Source of the DNA: DATJKD01 sp963728295
GTDB lineage: Bacteria; Pseudomonadota; Gammaproteobacteria; Steroidobacterales; Steroidobacteraceae
Assembly (NCBI GenBank): GCA_963728295.1
Contig: CAVSKB010000011.1
Span: forward strand, 124,001-188,000
Length of the DNA: 64,000 bases
Reading direction: 5' to 3'
The translations under genes were made by a program, and so were the position numbers. The notes beneath the pieces were generated by a model. That model was not told the origin of the DNA and ran no database searches. It saw nothing but the letters and a program-made list of their open reading frames with translations. How positions within the stretch are numbered: position 1 is the stretch's first letter; each line of letters begins with the position of its first letter. Positions 51,243 through 60,836 of the stretch are shown piece after piece.

Positions 51243-52514
51243 GTGGCCGTGACGGCCACCGACACCCACCGCGCTATCGAAGCCGTCTGGCGCATCGAGT
51301 CCGCACGCCTCATCGCAAGTCTCGCCCGCGTCGTGCGCGACGTCGGGCGAGCCGAGGAGCTCGCACAGGATGCGCTCGTCGCAGCGCTCGAGCAGTGGCC
51401 CGTCTCAGGCGTGCCGGACAACCCGGCAGCGTGGCTCATGGCGACCGCGAAGCACCGTGCGATCGACCAGCTGCGGCGACGGGCGCTGCACGCGCGCAAG
51501 GAAGAGGATCTCACACGCGAGATCGAGGGGCAGCTCGAGGCGGCGGCGCCCGCGCCGGTCGAGGACGCAGACCAGGAGATCGACGACGACCTGCTGCGTC
51601 TTGTATTCACCGCCTGCCATCCAGTGCTCGCAACCGACGCACGCGTCGCGCTGACGCTGCGCCTGCTCGGCGGGCTGACCACCGCCGAGATCGCACGCGC
51701 GTTCCTGGTCGCCGAGCCCACGATCGCGCAGCGGATCGTGCGTGCGAAGCGGACGCTGGCCGATGCGCGCGTGCCGTTCGAGATACCGCGTGGGGAGGAG
51801 CTCGCCGCCCGGCTGGCGTCCGTGCTGGAGGTGATTTACCTGATCTTCAACGAGGGTTATGCGGCCACGGCCGGTGACGACTGGATGCGGCCGGGTTTGT
51901 GCGAGGATGCCCTGAGACTCGGCCGAATCCTTGCCGAGCTCGCACCCGGCGAGCCGGAGGTTCATGGCCTCGTCGCGTTGATGGAGATACAGGCATCGCG
52001 CTCGGCTGCGCGCGTGGGGCCGTCGGGCGAACCCATCCTGCTCCTCGATCAGAACCGTGCGCGCTGGGATCAGCTCCTGATCCGGCGCGGGCTTGCTGCG
52101 CTCGCGCGTGCGGAGGCGCTCGATGATGCCGGTGGACCATATGCGCTGCAGGCGGCCATCGCCGCCTGCCACGCGCGCGCACGCCGGGCCGAGGAGACCG
52201 ACTGGCCGCGTATCGTCGCGAACTACGATGCGCTCGCGCGACTCGCGCCCTCGCCGGTCGTCGAGCTGAACCGTGCGGTGGCCGTCGGGATGGCGTCCGG
52301 ACCGGCCGCGGGGCTTGCGCTCGTCGACGCGCTCGCCCCCGAGCCCGCGCTCGCCGCCTACCATCACCTGCCCGCTGTTCGAGGCGACCTGCTCTTCAAG
52401 CTCGGCCGCCTAGGTGAGGCCCGCTCAGCATTCGAGCAGGCGGCCGCGCTCACGCGCAATGCACGTGAGCGCGACCTGCTGCTCGAGCGTTCGGCCCGCT
52501 GCAGCCCTTCCTGA
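51243..52514 (+). CDS. ECF42-type RNA polymerase sigma factor with C-terminal TPR-like extension
   Basis: The 423-aa protein has sigma region 2 (AIEAVWRIESARLIASLARV, LAQDALVAALEQWP, WLMATAKHRAIDQLRRR) and region 4 (VALTLRLLGGLTTAEIARAF, EPTIAQRIVRAKRTL). A long C-terminal domain of about 220 residues with DUF6596/TPR-like helices follows (EVIYLIFNEGYAATAGDDWM, VELNRAVAVGMASGP, RGDLLFKLGRLGEARSAFEQ). ECF42 sigmas have no anti-sigma factor; the extension is needed for function in studied members. The start is GTG at 51243; a GTG six bases later is possible. Surrounding DGPF genes are the usual targets. Confidence 0.93.
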   Translation: MAVTATDTHRAIEAVWRIESARLIASLARVVRDVGRAEELAQDALVAALEQWPVSGVPDNPAAWLMATAKHRAIDQLRRRALHARKEEDLTREIEGQLEAAAPAPVEDADQEIDDDLLRLVFTACHPVLATDARVALTLRLLGGLTTAEIARAFLVAEPTIAQRIVRAKRTLADARVPFEIPRGEELAARLASVLEVIYLIFNEGYAATAGDDWMRPGLCEDALRLGRILAELAPGEPEVHGLVALMEIQASRSAARVGPSGEPILLLDQNRARWDQLLIRRGLAALARAEALDDAGGPYALQAAIAACHARARRAEETDWPRIVANYDALARLAPSPVVELNRAVAVGMASGPAAGLALVDALAPEPALAAYHHLPAVRGDLLFKLGRLGEARSAFEQAAALTRNARERDLLLERSARCSPS

Positions 52515-52552
52515 ACGGCTCTGGCGCCCTTGCGAGCCGCCGCAACGGCGAA

Positions 52553-52930
52553 TCAGGCTGCGGCGTTACGAGCGGCCCCGCAATCCGGCTCGTCCAGCTG
52601 ACGCACTTCGCACTCGATGTCCCACTCGTCGCCGTGGACGAGCAGGAAGCGCTTGGTCAGCTCGATCGCTTCTTTCTTCGACCTGGCCTCGAGGATCGCA
52701 TAGCCGCCGATCACCTCCTTGGTCTCGGCGAACGGGCCATCGACCGTGCTCACCTTTCCGCGTGAAAGCCGGACACGGACGCCTTCCGACGTCGGCCGGA
52801 GCCCGGCGGTGCTCAGTAATACGCCGGCTTTGGTCATCTCCTCAATCAGCTTGCCCATGTCGGACATGAGCTTTTCACTGGGCACCATCCCGGAGTTCTC
52901 CTTGATCCTGACCATCGAAAGAAATCGCAT
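52553..52930 (-). CDS. DGPF (YCII-related) domain protein, opposite strand
   Basis: The 125-aa protein begins MRFLSMVRIKENSGMVPSEK and contains VSTVDGPFAETKEVIGGYAI. It is the fourth DGPF unit of the locus, convergent with the ECF42 gene. Its start at 52930 is preceded by GGAGACACGACG. It follows the divergent-region side of the DUF1428 gene, which lies 140 bases upstream on the same strand. Confidence 0.9.
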   Translation of the reverse strand: MRFLSMVRIKENSGMVPSEKLMSDMGKLIEEMTKAGVLLSTAGLRPTSEGVRVRLSRGKVSTVDGPFAETKEVIGGYAILEARSKKEAIELTKRFLLVHGDEWDIECEVRQLDEPDCGAARNAAA

Positions 52931-53070
52931 CGTCGTGTCTCCTGGTAAATATTGCGTTGCCGACCACCGGACGATTCCGGCGTAGTTGGTCCTGCTTGTA
53001 TTTGTCGAACGAGGGACACCGAGATCGACATGTCCGATGGACATGAATCAAAGGATGCGCGCGCGGAGAG

Positions 53071-53430
53071 TCACATCTCGACCTTGGCCTTGAAGCCGCC
53101 GAAGATCATCCGCTTGCCGTCGAATGGCATCGACTTGGGATTCATCATCGAGGCGAGCCGCGGGTCCTTCATCACCTTTGCATTCACGCGGTCGCGATCC
53201 TTCTTTGACTTGTAGGTGATGAACGAGAACACCACGGTCTCGTTCGGCTTCATCTTCACACTGCGTGGGAACGACGTGATCTTGCCGATCGGCGCGTCGT
53301 CGGCGACCGATTCGACGTAATTGAGCGCACCGTGCTCGCGCCACACCTTGCCAGCCTTGCGGGCCATGCGGAGGTAAGCGGGAACGTTCTTCTTCGGCAC
53401 CGGAATCACGAATCCATCTACGTACGCCAT
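53071..53430 (-). CDS. DUF1428 family protein (YbaA-like)
   Basis: The 119-aa protein begins MAYVDGFVIPVPKKNVPAYL and contains GKVWREHGALNYVESVADDA, VFSFITYKSKKDRDRVNAKV and MPFDGKRMIFGGFKAKVEM, the DUF1428 pattern with a dimeric alpha/beta-barrel fold. AAGGAGA precedes the ATG, which fixes the start. Its function is unknown. Families of this fold often accompany DGPF proteins, so it may belong to the ECF42 regulon. Confidence 0.9.
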   Translation of the reverse strand: MAYVDGFVIPVPKKNVPAYLRMARKAGKVWREHGALNYVESVADDAPIGKITSFPRSVKMKPNETVVFSFITYKSKKDRDRVNAKVMKDPRLASMMNPKSMPFDGKRMIFGGFKAKVEM

Positions 53431-53521
53431 GTGCATCTCCTTTGCCCCACACGGGGTCCTTGGCCTCGAGACACCGGATCATCTCAGGTCGGTCGGGTCG
53501 TGCGCCACCCTGATCCGCCGC

Positions 53522-54658
53522 TCATCTGTATTTCAATCCCGCCCCGGTGTTGAACACGACGACCGTGTCGTCGGGGCGGACGAAGCCGCTGTTGCGCAGT
53601 TGCGCCAGCGCCGCCCAGGCCGCGCCGCCCTCGGGACAGACGTCGATTCCCGATCGCGCCGCAAGCTCGGCGGCACCGCGCTCGATGGCAACTTCCTCGA
53701 CCGCGACCGCGGTGCCTCGTGTCGCGCGCAACGCACGCAGACAGAGAAAGCCGCCGAGCGGCGCTGGAACACGCAGCCCCCAGGCTCGCGTCCGGGGATC
53801 GCTCCAGGGCTCCGTGCGATCCTCGCCTGCATGGAAGGCACGCACGACCGGCGCGCATCCGGCCGCCTGTACCGCCACGAACCGCGGCCGGCGCCCCGCA
53901 GGAATCCACCCGAGCTGCTCCATCTCGTCGAACGCCTTCCACATTCCGATCAGTCCGGTGCCGCCGCCGGCGGGGTACAGGATCACATCGGGCACCTCGC
54001 CTTCGAGCTGCTCGACGAGCTCGAATGCCATCGTCTTCTTGCCCTCGATCCGGTATGGCTCGCGCAGCGTCGAGAGATCCACCGTGCCGGGCCCGCCTCG
54101 CCCGCGCAGAAATGCTCCTGCATCGGCGATGGTCCCGGGCACCGCGTGGACGGCCGCGCCATAGAACCGGCACTCCGCGAAGCAGGCCGGTGGCGTGTCT
54201 TCGGGCATCGCCACCGTCACAGGCAGGCCTGCACGTGCGCCGTAGGCTGCGAGCGCCCCGGCGGCGTTACCGGCCGAGGGCGCCTGGAGCGCGCGTGCGC
54301 CCAGGTGACGCGCCATCGATACGGCGAGTGCCATGCCGCGTGCTTTGAAGGACGCCGTCGGGTTTCGTGACTCGTCCTTGATCCACACGCGGGGCTCCAC
54401 GGCCAGCAGCGGTGTGTAACCCTCTGCGAGAGATATTTCGTCGCCTTCCGCAAGAGGCAGCAGCTCTCGGTACCGCCAGAGCGTGGCCGGCCGATCCTTG
54501 AGGTCGGCGAGGCGGAGGCGGATGGCAAGGAGGTCGTAGTCGATGCGCAGCGGCATCGCGCAGACGGTGCAGACGCCGAGCAGCGTGCCCGGGTCGTGCG
54601 CGGCGCCGCAGGCGAAGCAACTGGCGCCGGCGACATGTCGTGACAGGCGTGCGGTCAT
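53522..54658 (-). CDS. Threonine synthase-like PLP enzyme
   Basis: The 378-aa protein has an N-terminal zinc-ribbon-like segment (SCFACGAAHDPGTLLGVCTV), ISLAEGYTPLL, the PLP-lysine motif DESRNPTASFKARGMALAVS, the phosphate-binding loop LYPAGGGTGLIGMWKAFDEM and APSAGNAAGALAAYG. It fits the type II threonine synthase family that converts O-phosphohomoserine to threonine, though related PLP lyases of other specificity share these motifs. No thrA or thrB homologue is adjacent. The start is uncertain between 54658, 54673 and 54682. Confidence 0.85.
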   Translation of the reverse strand: MTARLSRHVAGASCFACGAAHDPGTLLGVCTVCAMPLRIDYDLLAIRLRLADLKDRPATLWRYRELLPLAEGDEISLAEGYTPLLAVEPRVWIKDESRNPTASFKARGMALAVSMARHLGARALQAPSAGNAAGALAAYGARAGLPVTVAMPEDTPPACFAECRFYGAAVHAVPGTIADAGAFLRGRGGPGTVDLSTLREPYRIEGKKTMAFELVEQLEGEVPDVILYPAGGGTGLIGMWKAFDEMEQLGWIPAGRRPRFVAVQAAGCAPVVRAFHAGEDRTEPWSDPRTRAWGLRVPAPLGGFLCLRALRATRGTAVAVEEVAIERGAAELAARSGIDVCPEGGAAWAALAQLRNSGFVRPDDTVVVFNTGAGLKYR

Positions 54659-54685
54659 GCTGGGAGCAGGCATTATCCGCAAAAA

Positions 54686-54713
54686 AACACGGCCGGCATG
54701 TGCCGGCCGTGTT
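54686..54713 (-). terminator. Rho-independent terminator for EF-hand gene
   Basis: AACACGGCCGGCA (54686-54698) pairs perfectly with TGCCGGCCGTGTT (54701-54713). The A run at 54681-54687 gives a T-tract on the minus strand, so it ends the minus-strand EF-hand transcript. Confidence 0.85.
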
Positions 54714-54763
54714 CCGTGGGCTTCCGTGCCCGCAGGACTTGAAGCTCAGTAGGACTTGGTGCC

Positions 54764-55183
54764 TTACTTCGCTTCGTGACCAGCCTTGATCTCTTCCGCG
54801 GTCAGGCTGCCGTCCTTGTTCGCATCAAGCTGATCGAACATGGTGCGAGAGCCAGCTTCGTGCTCGACCGAGGACAGCGCTCCGTCAGCGTCCGTGTCCA
54901 GCGCCTTGATCTTCTCGGCGGACGACGGAACCTTCGCGGCGCCAACGCCCGGCTTGGAAGTCGTGTATGCAGCGTCCATCTCGGCTGCCGTGACCTTGCC
55001 GTCCGCATTCGCGTCGAGCTTGTCAAACGAGGTCTTCGCGCCGGCGGTGTACTCGGCGGCGGTGATCTTGCCGTCCTTGTCCGCATCGAGTCGATCCAGC
55101 TTGTCGTCGCCTGCGAGCGCAGCGCCGGTAATGGCGAAGCTGCCGACTACCGCGGCGATCGCGTACTGTTTAAGATTCTTCAT
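54764..55183 (-). CDS. Secreted EF-hand calcium-binding protein
   Basis: The 139-aa protein has a signal peptide (YAIAAVVGSFAITGAALA) and four EF-hand loops: DADKDGKITAAE, DANADGKVTAAE, DTDADGALSSVE and DANKDGSLTAEE, each with Asp at positions 1, 3, 5 and Glu at 12. It should bind calcium in the periplasm or outside; the role is unknown. It is monocistronic with a strong terminator. The 260 bases between it and the dehydrogenase gene end at 55443 contain no recognisable feature beyond its promoter region. Confidence 0.92.
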   Translation of the reverse strand: MKNLKQYAIAAVVGSFAITGAALAGDDKLDRLDADKDGKITAAEYTAGAKTSFDKLDANADGKVTAAEMDAAYTTSKPGVGAAKVPSSAEKIKALDTDADGALSSVEHEAGSRTMFDQLDANKDGSLTAEEIKAGHEAK

Positions 55184-55442
55184 GATTCACTCCAGTCGAG
55201 GGATATGCGGGGATTACGCTGCGAGAGGATGGACCCCGCGGCCCTTCGGGGATGTCGGCGGAACGCTCAATCGGAAAGTACGAATTCGCCTACAACCTTT
55301 CCTACAAGCAAATGAGAGAAAAGCGTCGCCGTTCGCCGACGTTTGATGACAAGCCTCACCGATTCGTGCGTAGCGATCCGCAAAGCCAGCGAAGAAGAAA
55401 ATCGGGAACGCGGTCTCGCACAAGTCGGTTGCTGCGTCCAGC

Positions 55443-58375
55443 TCAGTCGTCGTCGAGAATCGTGAGTACGGCGGTGGGGCGGGTGCCCAGTCTTGCGCCG
55501 CCGGTCGGGCTGGCGAGTATCAGATTCACCGTCTCGTTCGCTTCGGTGATCGTGTCGTTCTTGATCGCAACCGAAAAGGTTGCGGAGGTCTGGCCGGCCG
55601 CGAAACTGAGCGTCCCGGATACCGGAGTGTAGTCCGCGGTCGCGCTGGCGGTCCCCACCGAGGTCGCATAGTGGACCGTGACGTCGCGCGCTGCGCCGCT
55701 CGTGCGCAGCACCTTGATCGTCGCGCTGCCGCCGCTCTCGCCGCGCTCGTAGGCGCCGGTGCTGAAATTGAGCACACCGCCGCTGTCGTTGTCGACGATG
55801 CTGAGCACCGCGGTGCGGCGTGTGCCGAGCACGGCACCACCGGCCGGGTTGCTGAGCGAGAGGTTCACGGTCTCGTTGATTTCGTCCAGTGCGTCGTTCG
55901 TGATCGGCACCTGGAAGCTCGCCGATTCCACGCCCGCGCCGAAGGTGAGCGTGCCGCTCGCTGCGGTGTAGTCGCTGCCGGCGCTCGCCGTCCCGTCCGC
56001 GGTCGAGTATCCGACCGTCATTCCTCCGGCAAGCCCACCGGTGCGCGTGACGGTGATCGTCGCAGCTGCCGCCGTTCTCGGTCCGCTGGTAGCTCGATGT
56101 GCTGAACGCGATCGTGCCGGCTCCATCGTCGTTCTGGATCGAGCCCACGCCGCGCGCATCGGCGATGGTCGCACCCGATGGTGCCGACAGGTCGACATAG
56201 AAGACCTCCTTGGCCTCCACCGTGGTGTCGCCAAGTATCGTGACCGTAATCGTCCGCGAGGTGCTGCCGGCTGGAAACGTAACCGTGCCTGTCGCGGATG
56301 TGTAATCGCTGCCGGATTTTGCCGAGCCGTTGGTTGTCTTCCAGCCTACGCTGACCGGCGTCGCCATTACGCTCGAAAGGGTTACCGGGAAGACGGCGGT
56401 CTTGGTCCCGGCATCGCCTTCGAGGATCGACACGTTGGCGATGGCAATCGAGCCGACGGGTTGCGCGACATACTGTGCCGTATACGTCGTATCCGCCGTC
56501 GGCGTCGAGATGGTGTGCACGCGCGTACCGCCGTCCGACCAGGATGAGAAGACCCAGTTCGTGCCCTGAGGCGACACTGCCTCGAGGCTGCGGACGATGC
56601 CTTCGACGCCGACGAAGGTGTGCGGAGCGGTCACCGGCTGGCCGTCGAGCCGCAACTGCAGTCCAGCGGGGTTGGTTGCGAGCGTAATCGTGGACTTGCG
56701 TGGCAGTATGTCGCGGCTCACCGATCGCGTCAGTCCGCCCGAATCGGTCACTCGAAGATGGATGCGGTAAAACACGTTGGATGAAGTTTCACCGCTGGTC
56801 GGGATCGTGAACGAACCGGTCTTGGAGCCGCTCACCGGCAGCACGTGCGGATGAGTGTGCGCGTCGTGGTGCAGATCGACCCACCAGGTGAAGGCGCTGG
56901 CAGGCAGGGTCCCGTCCTCGGCGTCGTTGCCGGTGCCGGCGTAGTTGATCGTCATGCCCCCTGCGTACGTCGTTCCGCTGACCGGTTGCGTGATCGCCGC
57001 CGAGGGCACCGAGTTCTGGGTGACGGTGAGCTGCGCCGTGTCGCTGGTCGCCGACCCGAGTGAATTCGTCACGACGACGTCGAAGAGCGCGCCGCTGTCC
57101 GAGAGCTGCGGGTTGCTGACCGTGTGGCTCGACCCATTCGCGCCGGTGATCACGTTGCCGTTGCGTCGCCACTGGTAGGCGAGCGGGGCGCTGCCGCTGG
57201 CACTTACAGTGAATGTAGCCGATTGCCCAACGGGTACCGTGCGGTCAGCAGGCTGCAGCGTGATCGAGGGCGGCTCCGCCGCAGCGTAGCTGATCCGGCC
57301 CACGCGCCCGTCCCCGCGAGACAGATAATAAAGGGCACCGTCGGGGCCGACTTTCAGATCGACCGGGAACGAGATGCCGCTCGCAAACCCGGCGTCCGAG
57401 CGCAGTGACCGGGTCGATCCTGCGGATCCATCCTCCGCAGTAGTCTGCGTAGTAGTAGTCGCCGCGATATGCGGTCGGGAAGGTAAGCACCGGTGACTCG
57501 TAGAACGCGCCGCCGGTGATCGCGCAGACCACGCCGTCGTGTTCATAAGCATGAAACGGATACGTGTAATCGGGGTCGGGGTTGTTCGACGGACCTTCCA
57601 CGACGGGCCAGCCGAAGTTCGCGCCGGGCACGCCGACGTTGATCTCCTCCCAGCTGGTTTCGCCAACGTCATTGATGAACAGCCGCCCGCTGCTGCGCTG
57701 AAACGCGGTCGTGAAGGGGTTGCGCAGTCCGAGAGCCCAGATCGAACGGTTGACGCCTGCGGCGGTGCTGAAGAACGGATTGTCCGCCGGGATGGAGCCG
57801 TCGCGATTGATCCGCAGGATCTTGCCGAGCAGGTTGCCGAGCGACTGTGAGTTTGCGCTGTTTACGTTGTCCCCCACGGCGATGTAGAGCTTCTCGTCGT
57901 TGCCGAAGTGAATGGAGCCGCCATTGTGATCGGGCGCTTCCAGTGCGTTGAGATTGAGGAGCACGACTTCGCTGCCGGGCACCGCGACATTGCCGTTCGC
58001 GGTAAAGCGGCTCACGCGATTGTGGATGGTCGGACTGGTGGCGGTGTAATAGACGTAGACGAAATTGTTCGTCTCGAAGTCGGGGTCGAAGGCGACACCG
58101 AGCAGTCCACGCTCCCCGAAGGTATCGACCGTGAGCGTGAGAAACGAAGTTGCGAGCAGCGTGCCGTTCTGGACTACGCGCAGCTTGCCGCCCTGCTGGC
58201 AGACGAAGAGACGACCGTCCGGGGCGAACGCCATCGAGGTCACATCCGACAGCGAATCGACGAACACGCTGTCGACGAAGCCGCTCGGCACCGTGGCCGC
58301 GTGCGTGCCCGTCGCGAGTTGCGCCAGAAGGGCGAGCAGCACGCTTCCCACGCGAGCCCGCCATTGATTTCTCAC
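55443..58375 (-). CDS. Secreted PQQ-dependent sugar dehydrogenase-like protein with Ig and Calx-beta domains, two frameshifts
   Basis: From 58375 a signal peptide leads into a six-bladed soluble glucose/sorbosone dehydrogenase domain (MAFAPDGRLFVCQQGGKLRV, DHNGGSIHFGNDEKLYIAVG, GLRNPFTTAFQRSSGRLFIN). After a switch near 57410 the dehydrogenase end (VDLKVGPDGALYYLSRGDGR) continues into an Ig-like domain (PADRTVPVGQSATFTVSASG), a further beta domain, and Calx-beta repeats (VSVGWKTTNGSAKSGSDYTS). A second switch near 56060 leads to further Calx-beta units (VGYSTADGTASAGSDYTAAS, TVHYATSVGTASATADYTPV) and the stop at 55443. The restored protein is about 977 residues and would oxidise sugars extracellularly with calcium-binding Calx modules. 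Confidence 0.87.
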
Positions 58376-58508
58376 GGATGACCCCGTGGCGTCAGTTCCT
58401 TGACGCTATGAAAACCCAGCGCCCGCAATATATCCAGCCGTACCAATGGCCGGGCGCGTACACCATTATGGCAAACGGCTGCCTTGCAACGGGCAATACG
58501 GTACTACG

Positions 58509-59051
58509 TCAGCCGCGCCTGAGCAGTCGGAAAAAGCCGTAGGAGGGATCGCCGACGCCCGGTGCTCCGATGCGTGCGCCATCCACCATGGGGTGCCCCA
58601 TGTCGATGATCGAAGGCTGGTGCACGTGCGCCCAGTCCGCAACGATCGCGCGGTGCTGGAACTTCCATCGTCCATCGCGCCGCGTGTACCTGTCGAAGTA
58701 TCGCCCGCCGATCAGCAGCTCTGCGGAGCCCTCCGGAGTGCGGAACTTATGCATCGCGATCAGGTAGATCTCGCCCTCGGCGTAGTCGCCATCGAGCGCG
58801 ATGTTCACCGTGGTGACATTGTGATGCAGGATCTCCATGGGCGCCTGGATCTCCGGCAGTCGCTCGATGAACTGCATTGCCGGTCCGCTGAAGAGCGATC
58901 CGTGCTCGTCGATGGCGTCCTCGTGGTAGAGCGTGCGCATCTTCGCGTGATCGTGGCGGTCTGCGGCGTTGCAGTAGGCGCAGACGAGCTCGTAGATCTC
59001 CTGCTTGTCGAGCAGCGCCTGCAGTCGTGGATCGATCGTGGAATCGGCCAT
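58509..59051 (-). CDS. SnoaL-like/NTF2-fold protein
   Basis: The 180-aa protein begins MADSTIDPRLQALLDKQEIY and has LVCAYCNAADRHDHAKMRTL, YHEDAIDEHGSLFSG and KFQHRAIVADWAHV, typical of SnoaL-like proteins related to bile-acid dehydratases and ring-hydroxylating-dioxygenase beta-type folds. The substrate is unknown. The start is placed at MADST by homology; the ORF extends upstream without support. It lies ten bases downstream of a serine hydrolase gene on the same strand, so cotranscription is likely. Confidence 0.85.
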   Translation of the reverse strand: MADSTIDPRLQALLDKQEIYELVCAYCNAADRHDHAKMRTLYHEDAIDEHGSLFSGPAMQFIERLPEIQAPMEILHHNVTTVNIALDGDYAEGEIYLIAMHKFRTPEGSAELLIGGRYFDRYTRRDGRWKFQHRAIVADWAHVHQPSIIDMGHPMVDGARIGAPGVGDPSYGFFRLLRRG

Positions 59052-59061
59052 GCGGGCGTCC

Positions 59062-60499
59062 TCAGGGGCAGGTCTCGGAGTCCTTCGCGGCGAGGTCCAT
59101 GGGCAAGCCGAACCACGCGTAGGCGAACCATTCGCTGCGGTCGGGCCAGCCAAGGAAATATTCGAGACCGTCCCCGTCGCCCGGGCGCATGAATTGCCCG
59201 CCGCCCTGGTGCGAGAGCTCGGCGGTCTGCTTTTCGTCGGTAGAGACCACGAGCCGGCCCTCCGACGCCTCGACGCAGAAACTGCCTTCGGGCGAACGGT
59301 AGAGGCCGGGCACGGTCACGAGCGCTGCGGGCTCGATGCTCGCGGCCGCCGGCTTCGCAGGCGGCAGGCCGAGCAGCTCAGCAGCGATCGCGGCCTGTAT
59401 CTCGATCGCAGGCGGCACGTCACGACCTCCCGTATTGGTCGCGACGACGATGAGGAGTCGATCGTCCGGATATTCGGCGAGTATCGAAGTGCCCGCGCTG
59501 CCGTTATCGGTATGGCCGATCACCGTGTGGCCGCGCCAGGTGCCGAGTTGCACGCCGAGACCGTAGCCGAACTGCGCGTGCACGCCATTGCGTTCCAGTT
59601 CGACCGGCGTGGTCCATTCCTGCAGTGATGCGGGCGAGATGACGCGCCCGGAACGTACGGCGAGCCACCACCGAGCGATGTCTCCGGTCGAGCCGCAGAG
59701 CGCGCCCGCCCCGCCGAACCATCCGGCGTCGATCGCCGGAACCGGCGTCGTCATTCCGCTTGCGGCGACATAGGCAAGTGAATGCGTGGTTGCGAGCTCT
59801 GGACACCATGCGAGACGGCCGAGCCCGAGCGGCAGCGCCATCTCGTCGCGGATGAGCTCACCGAGCGTCCGCTGCGCGACGGCCTCTGCGGCGAGCCCCG
59901 CCGCGACGTAACCGGAGGAGGCGTAGATCCACGTCTCATCCGGCGCGGCACTCCGCTCGCCCGTCGCGAGCCATGCGAGCAGTTCGTCTCTCGACGGTGC
60001 GCGCAAGTATCGCGGGTCGGGATCGAGCTCGTCGATTACGATCTCGGAGTTGCCCGAGGTGTGGCGCAGCAGCTGCCTCAGCGTGGCGGAGGCGTACTCC
60101 GCCGGCAGCCCGTGAACGTAGGTGCCGGAGGGTTTGTCCAGGTCGAGCAGGCCGCGCTCGGCCAGCCTGAGCAGCAGCACCGCGGTGACGGGCTTCGACA
60201 GCGAGAACAGCTCGAACGGTACGGTAGCATCCGCCGCCAGGTCGGGCGTGCGGCGCGCCAGGCCATACGCCGATTCGTGGACGATCCGTCCGTCACGCGC
60301 GACAGCCACGGAGAGGCCGACCAGGCGCGCCTCGCCCAGGTAACGCTGCGCCACGCGATCCACCACCTGTGCCGTCGCCGTATCGGGGTACGTCGACCGC
60401 GACGACCTCGACCGGCGGCTCGCTCGCGCATCCGGTGAGCACGATTGCGCAGAGGGGCGCGAATCTCCGCGCAAGCCCGATCAGCACGCGAGCGGTCAT
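59062..60499 (-). CDS. Beta-lactamase-fold serine hydrolase lipoprotein, N-terminal frameshift
   Basis: The catalytic motif SLSK is in FELFSLSKPVTAVLLLRLAE, with YASSGYVAAGLAAEAVAQ giving the Tyr element and HTVIGHTDNGSAGTSILAEY at the KTG position. A lipoprotein signal lies in another frame (VLIGLARRFAPLCAIVLTGC, lipobox LTGC) just upstream, so the start is set at 60499 with an indel near 60390. The restored length is about 479 codons. It is the second such lipoprotein in the window (the first at 18824), and may be an esterase or peptidase. Confidence 0.85.
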
Positions 60500-60600
60500 C
60501 GACAAACGCGTGTCCCCCGAGGTGCGGGCCCCGTCACAGCCCGGCGCAGTGTACAGGCGGCCGGTCGCATCACAGGCGATTGTTCATGATTCCGGAATAG

Positions 60601-60620
60601 AGAATAACGATTATTACTAT
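60601..60620 (+). promoter_or_regulatory. AT-rich palindromic site upstream of microprotein gene
   Basis: AGAATAACGATTATTACTAT is markedly AT-rich against its surroundings, contains AATAA-CGA-TTATT and loosely resembles a Fur box. It lies about 75 bases upstream of the 40-aa ORF. Promoter or operator function is only a suggestion. Confidence 0.3.
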
Positions 60621-60693
60621 TTATGGCTTCAATGGACCTGCGTAGTCTCGCCGCCTTCAGGCAGTGCTTTCGACTACGGACGAGGACGAGACA

Positions 60694-60816
60694 ATGATCA
60701 GGCGCAACGCGAATGGCAAGTTCCTGGCCTGCATGGTCGCCGGGCTCACGCTCGCGATGACGGTCGTGGCCGGTTCGCTTGGATACGCGGTGTACAACTC
60801 GCAAGCGTTCTTCTGA
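60694..60816 (+). CDS. 40-aa single-span membrane microprotein
   Basis: The protein reads MIRRNANGKFLACMVAGLTL then AMTVVAGSLGYAVYNSQAFF. Basic residues precede one hydrophobic span of about 22 residues, and the short tail is probably outside. GAGGACGAGACA precedes the ATG. It matches no family I recognise. The lipoprotein gene begins 20 bases downstream on the same strand, so a two-gene unit is plausible. Being below usual length cutoffs, it could be missed by standard gene callers. Confidence 0.5.
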   Translation: MIRRNANGKFLACMVAGLTLAMTVVAGSLGYAVYNSQAFF

Positions 60817-60836
60817 GACGCTAGTCTGGAAGGCGC

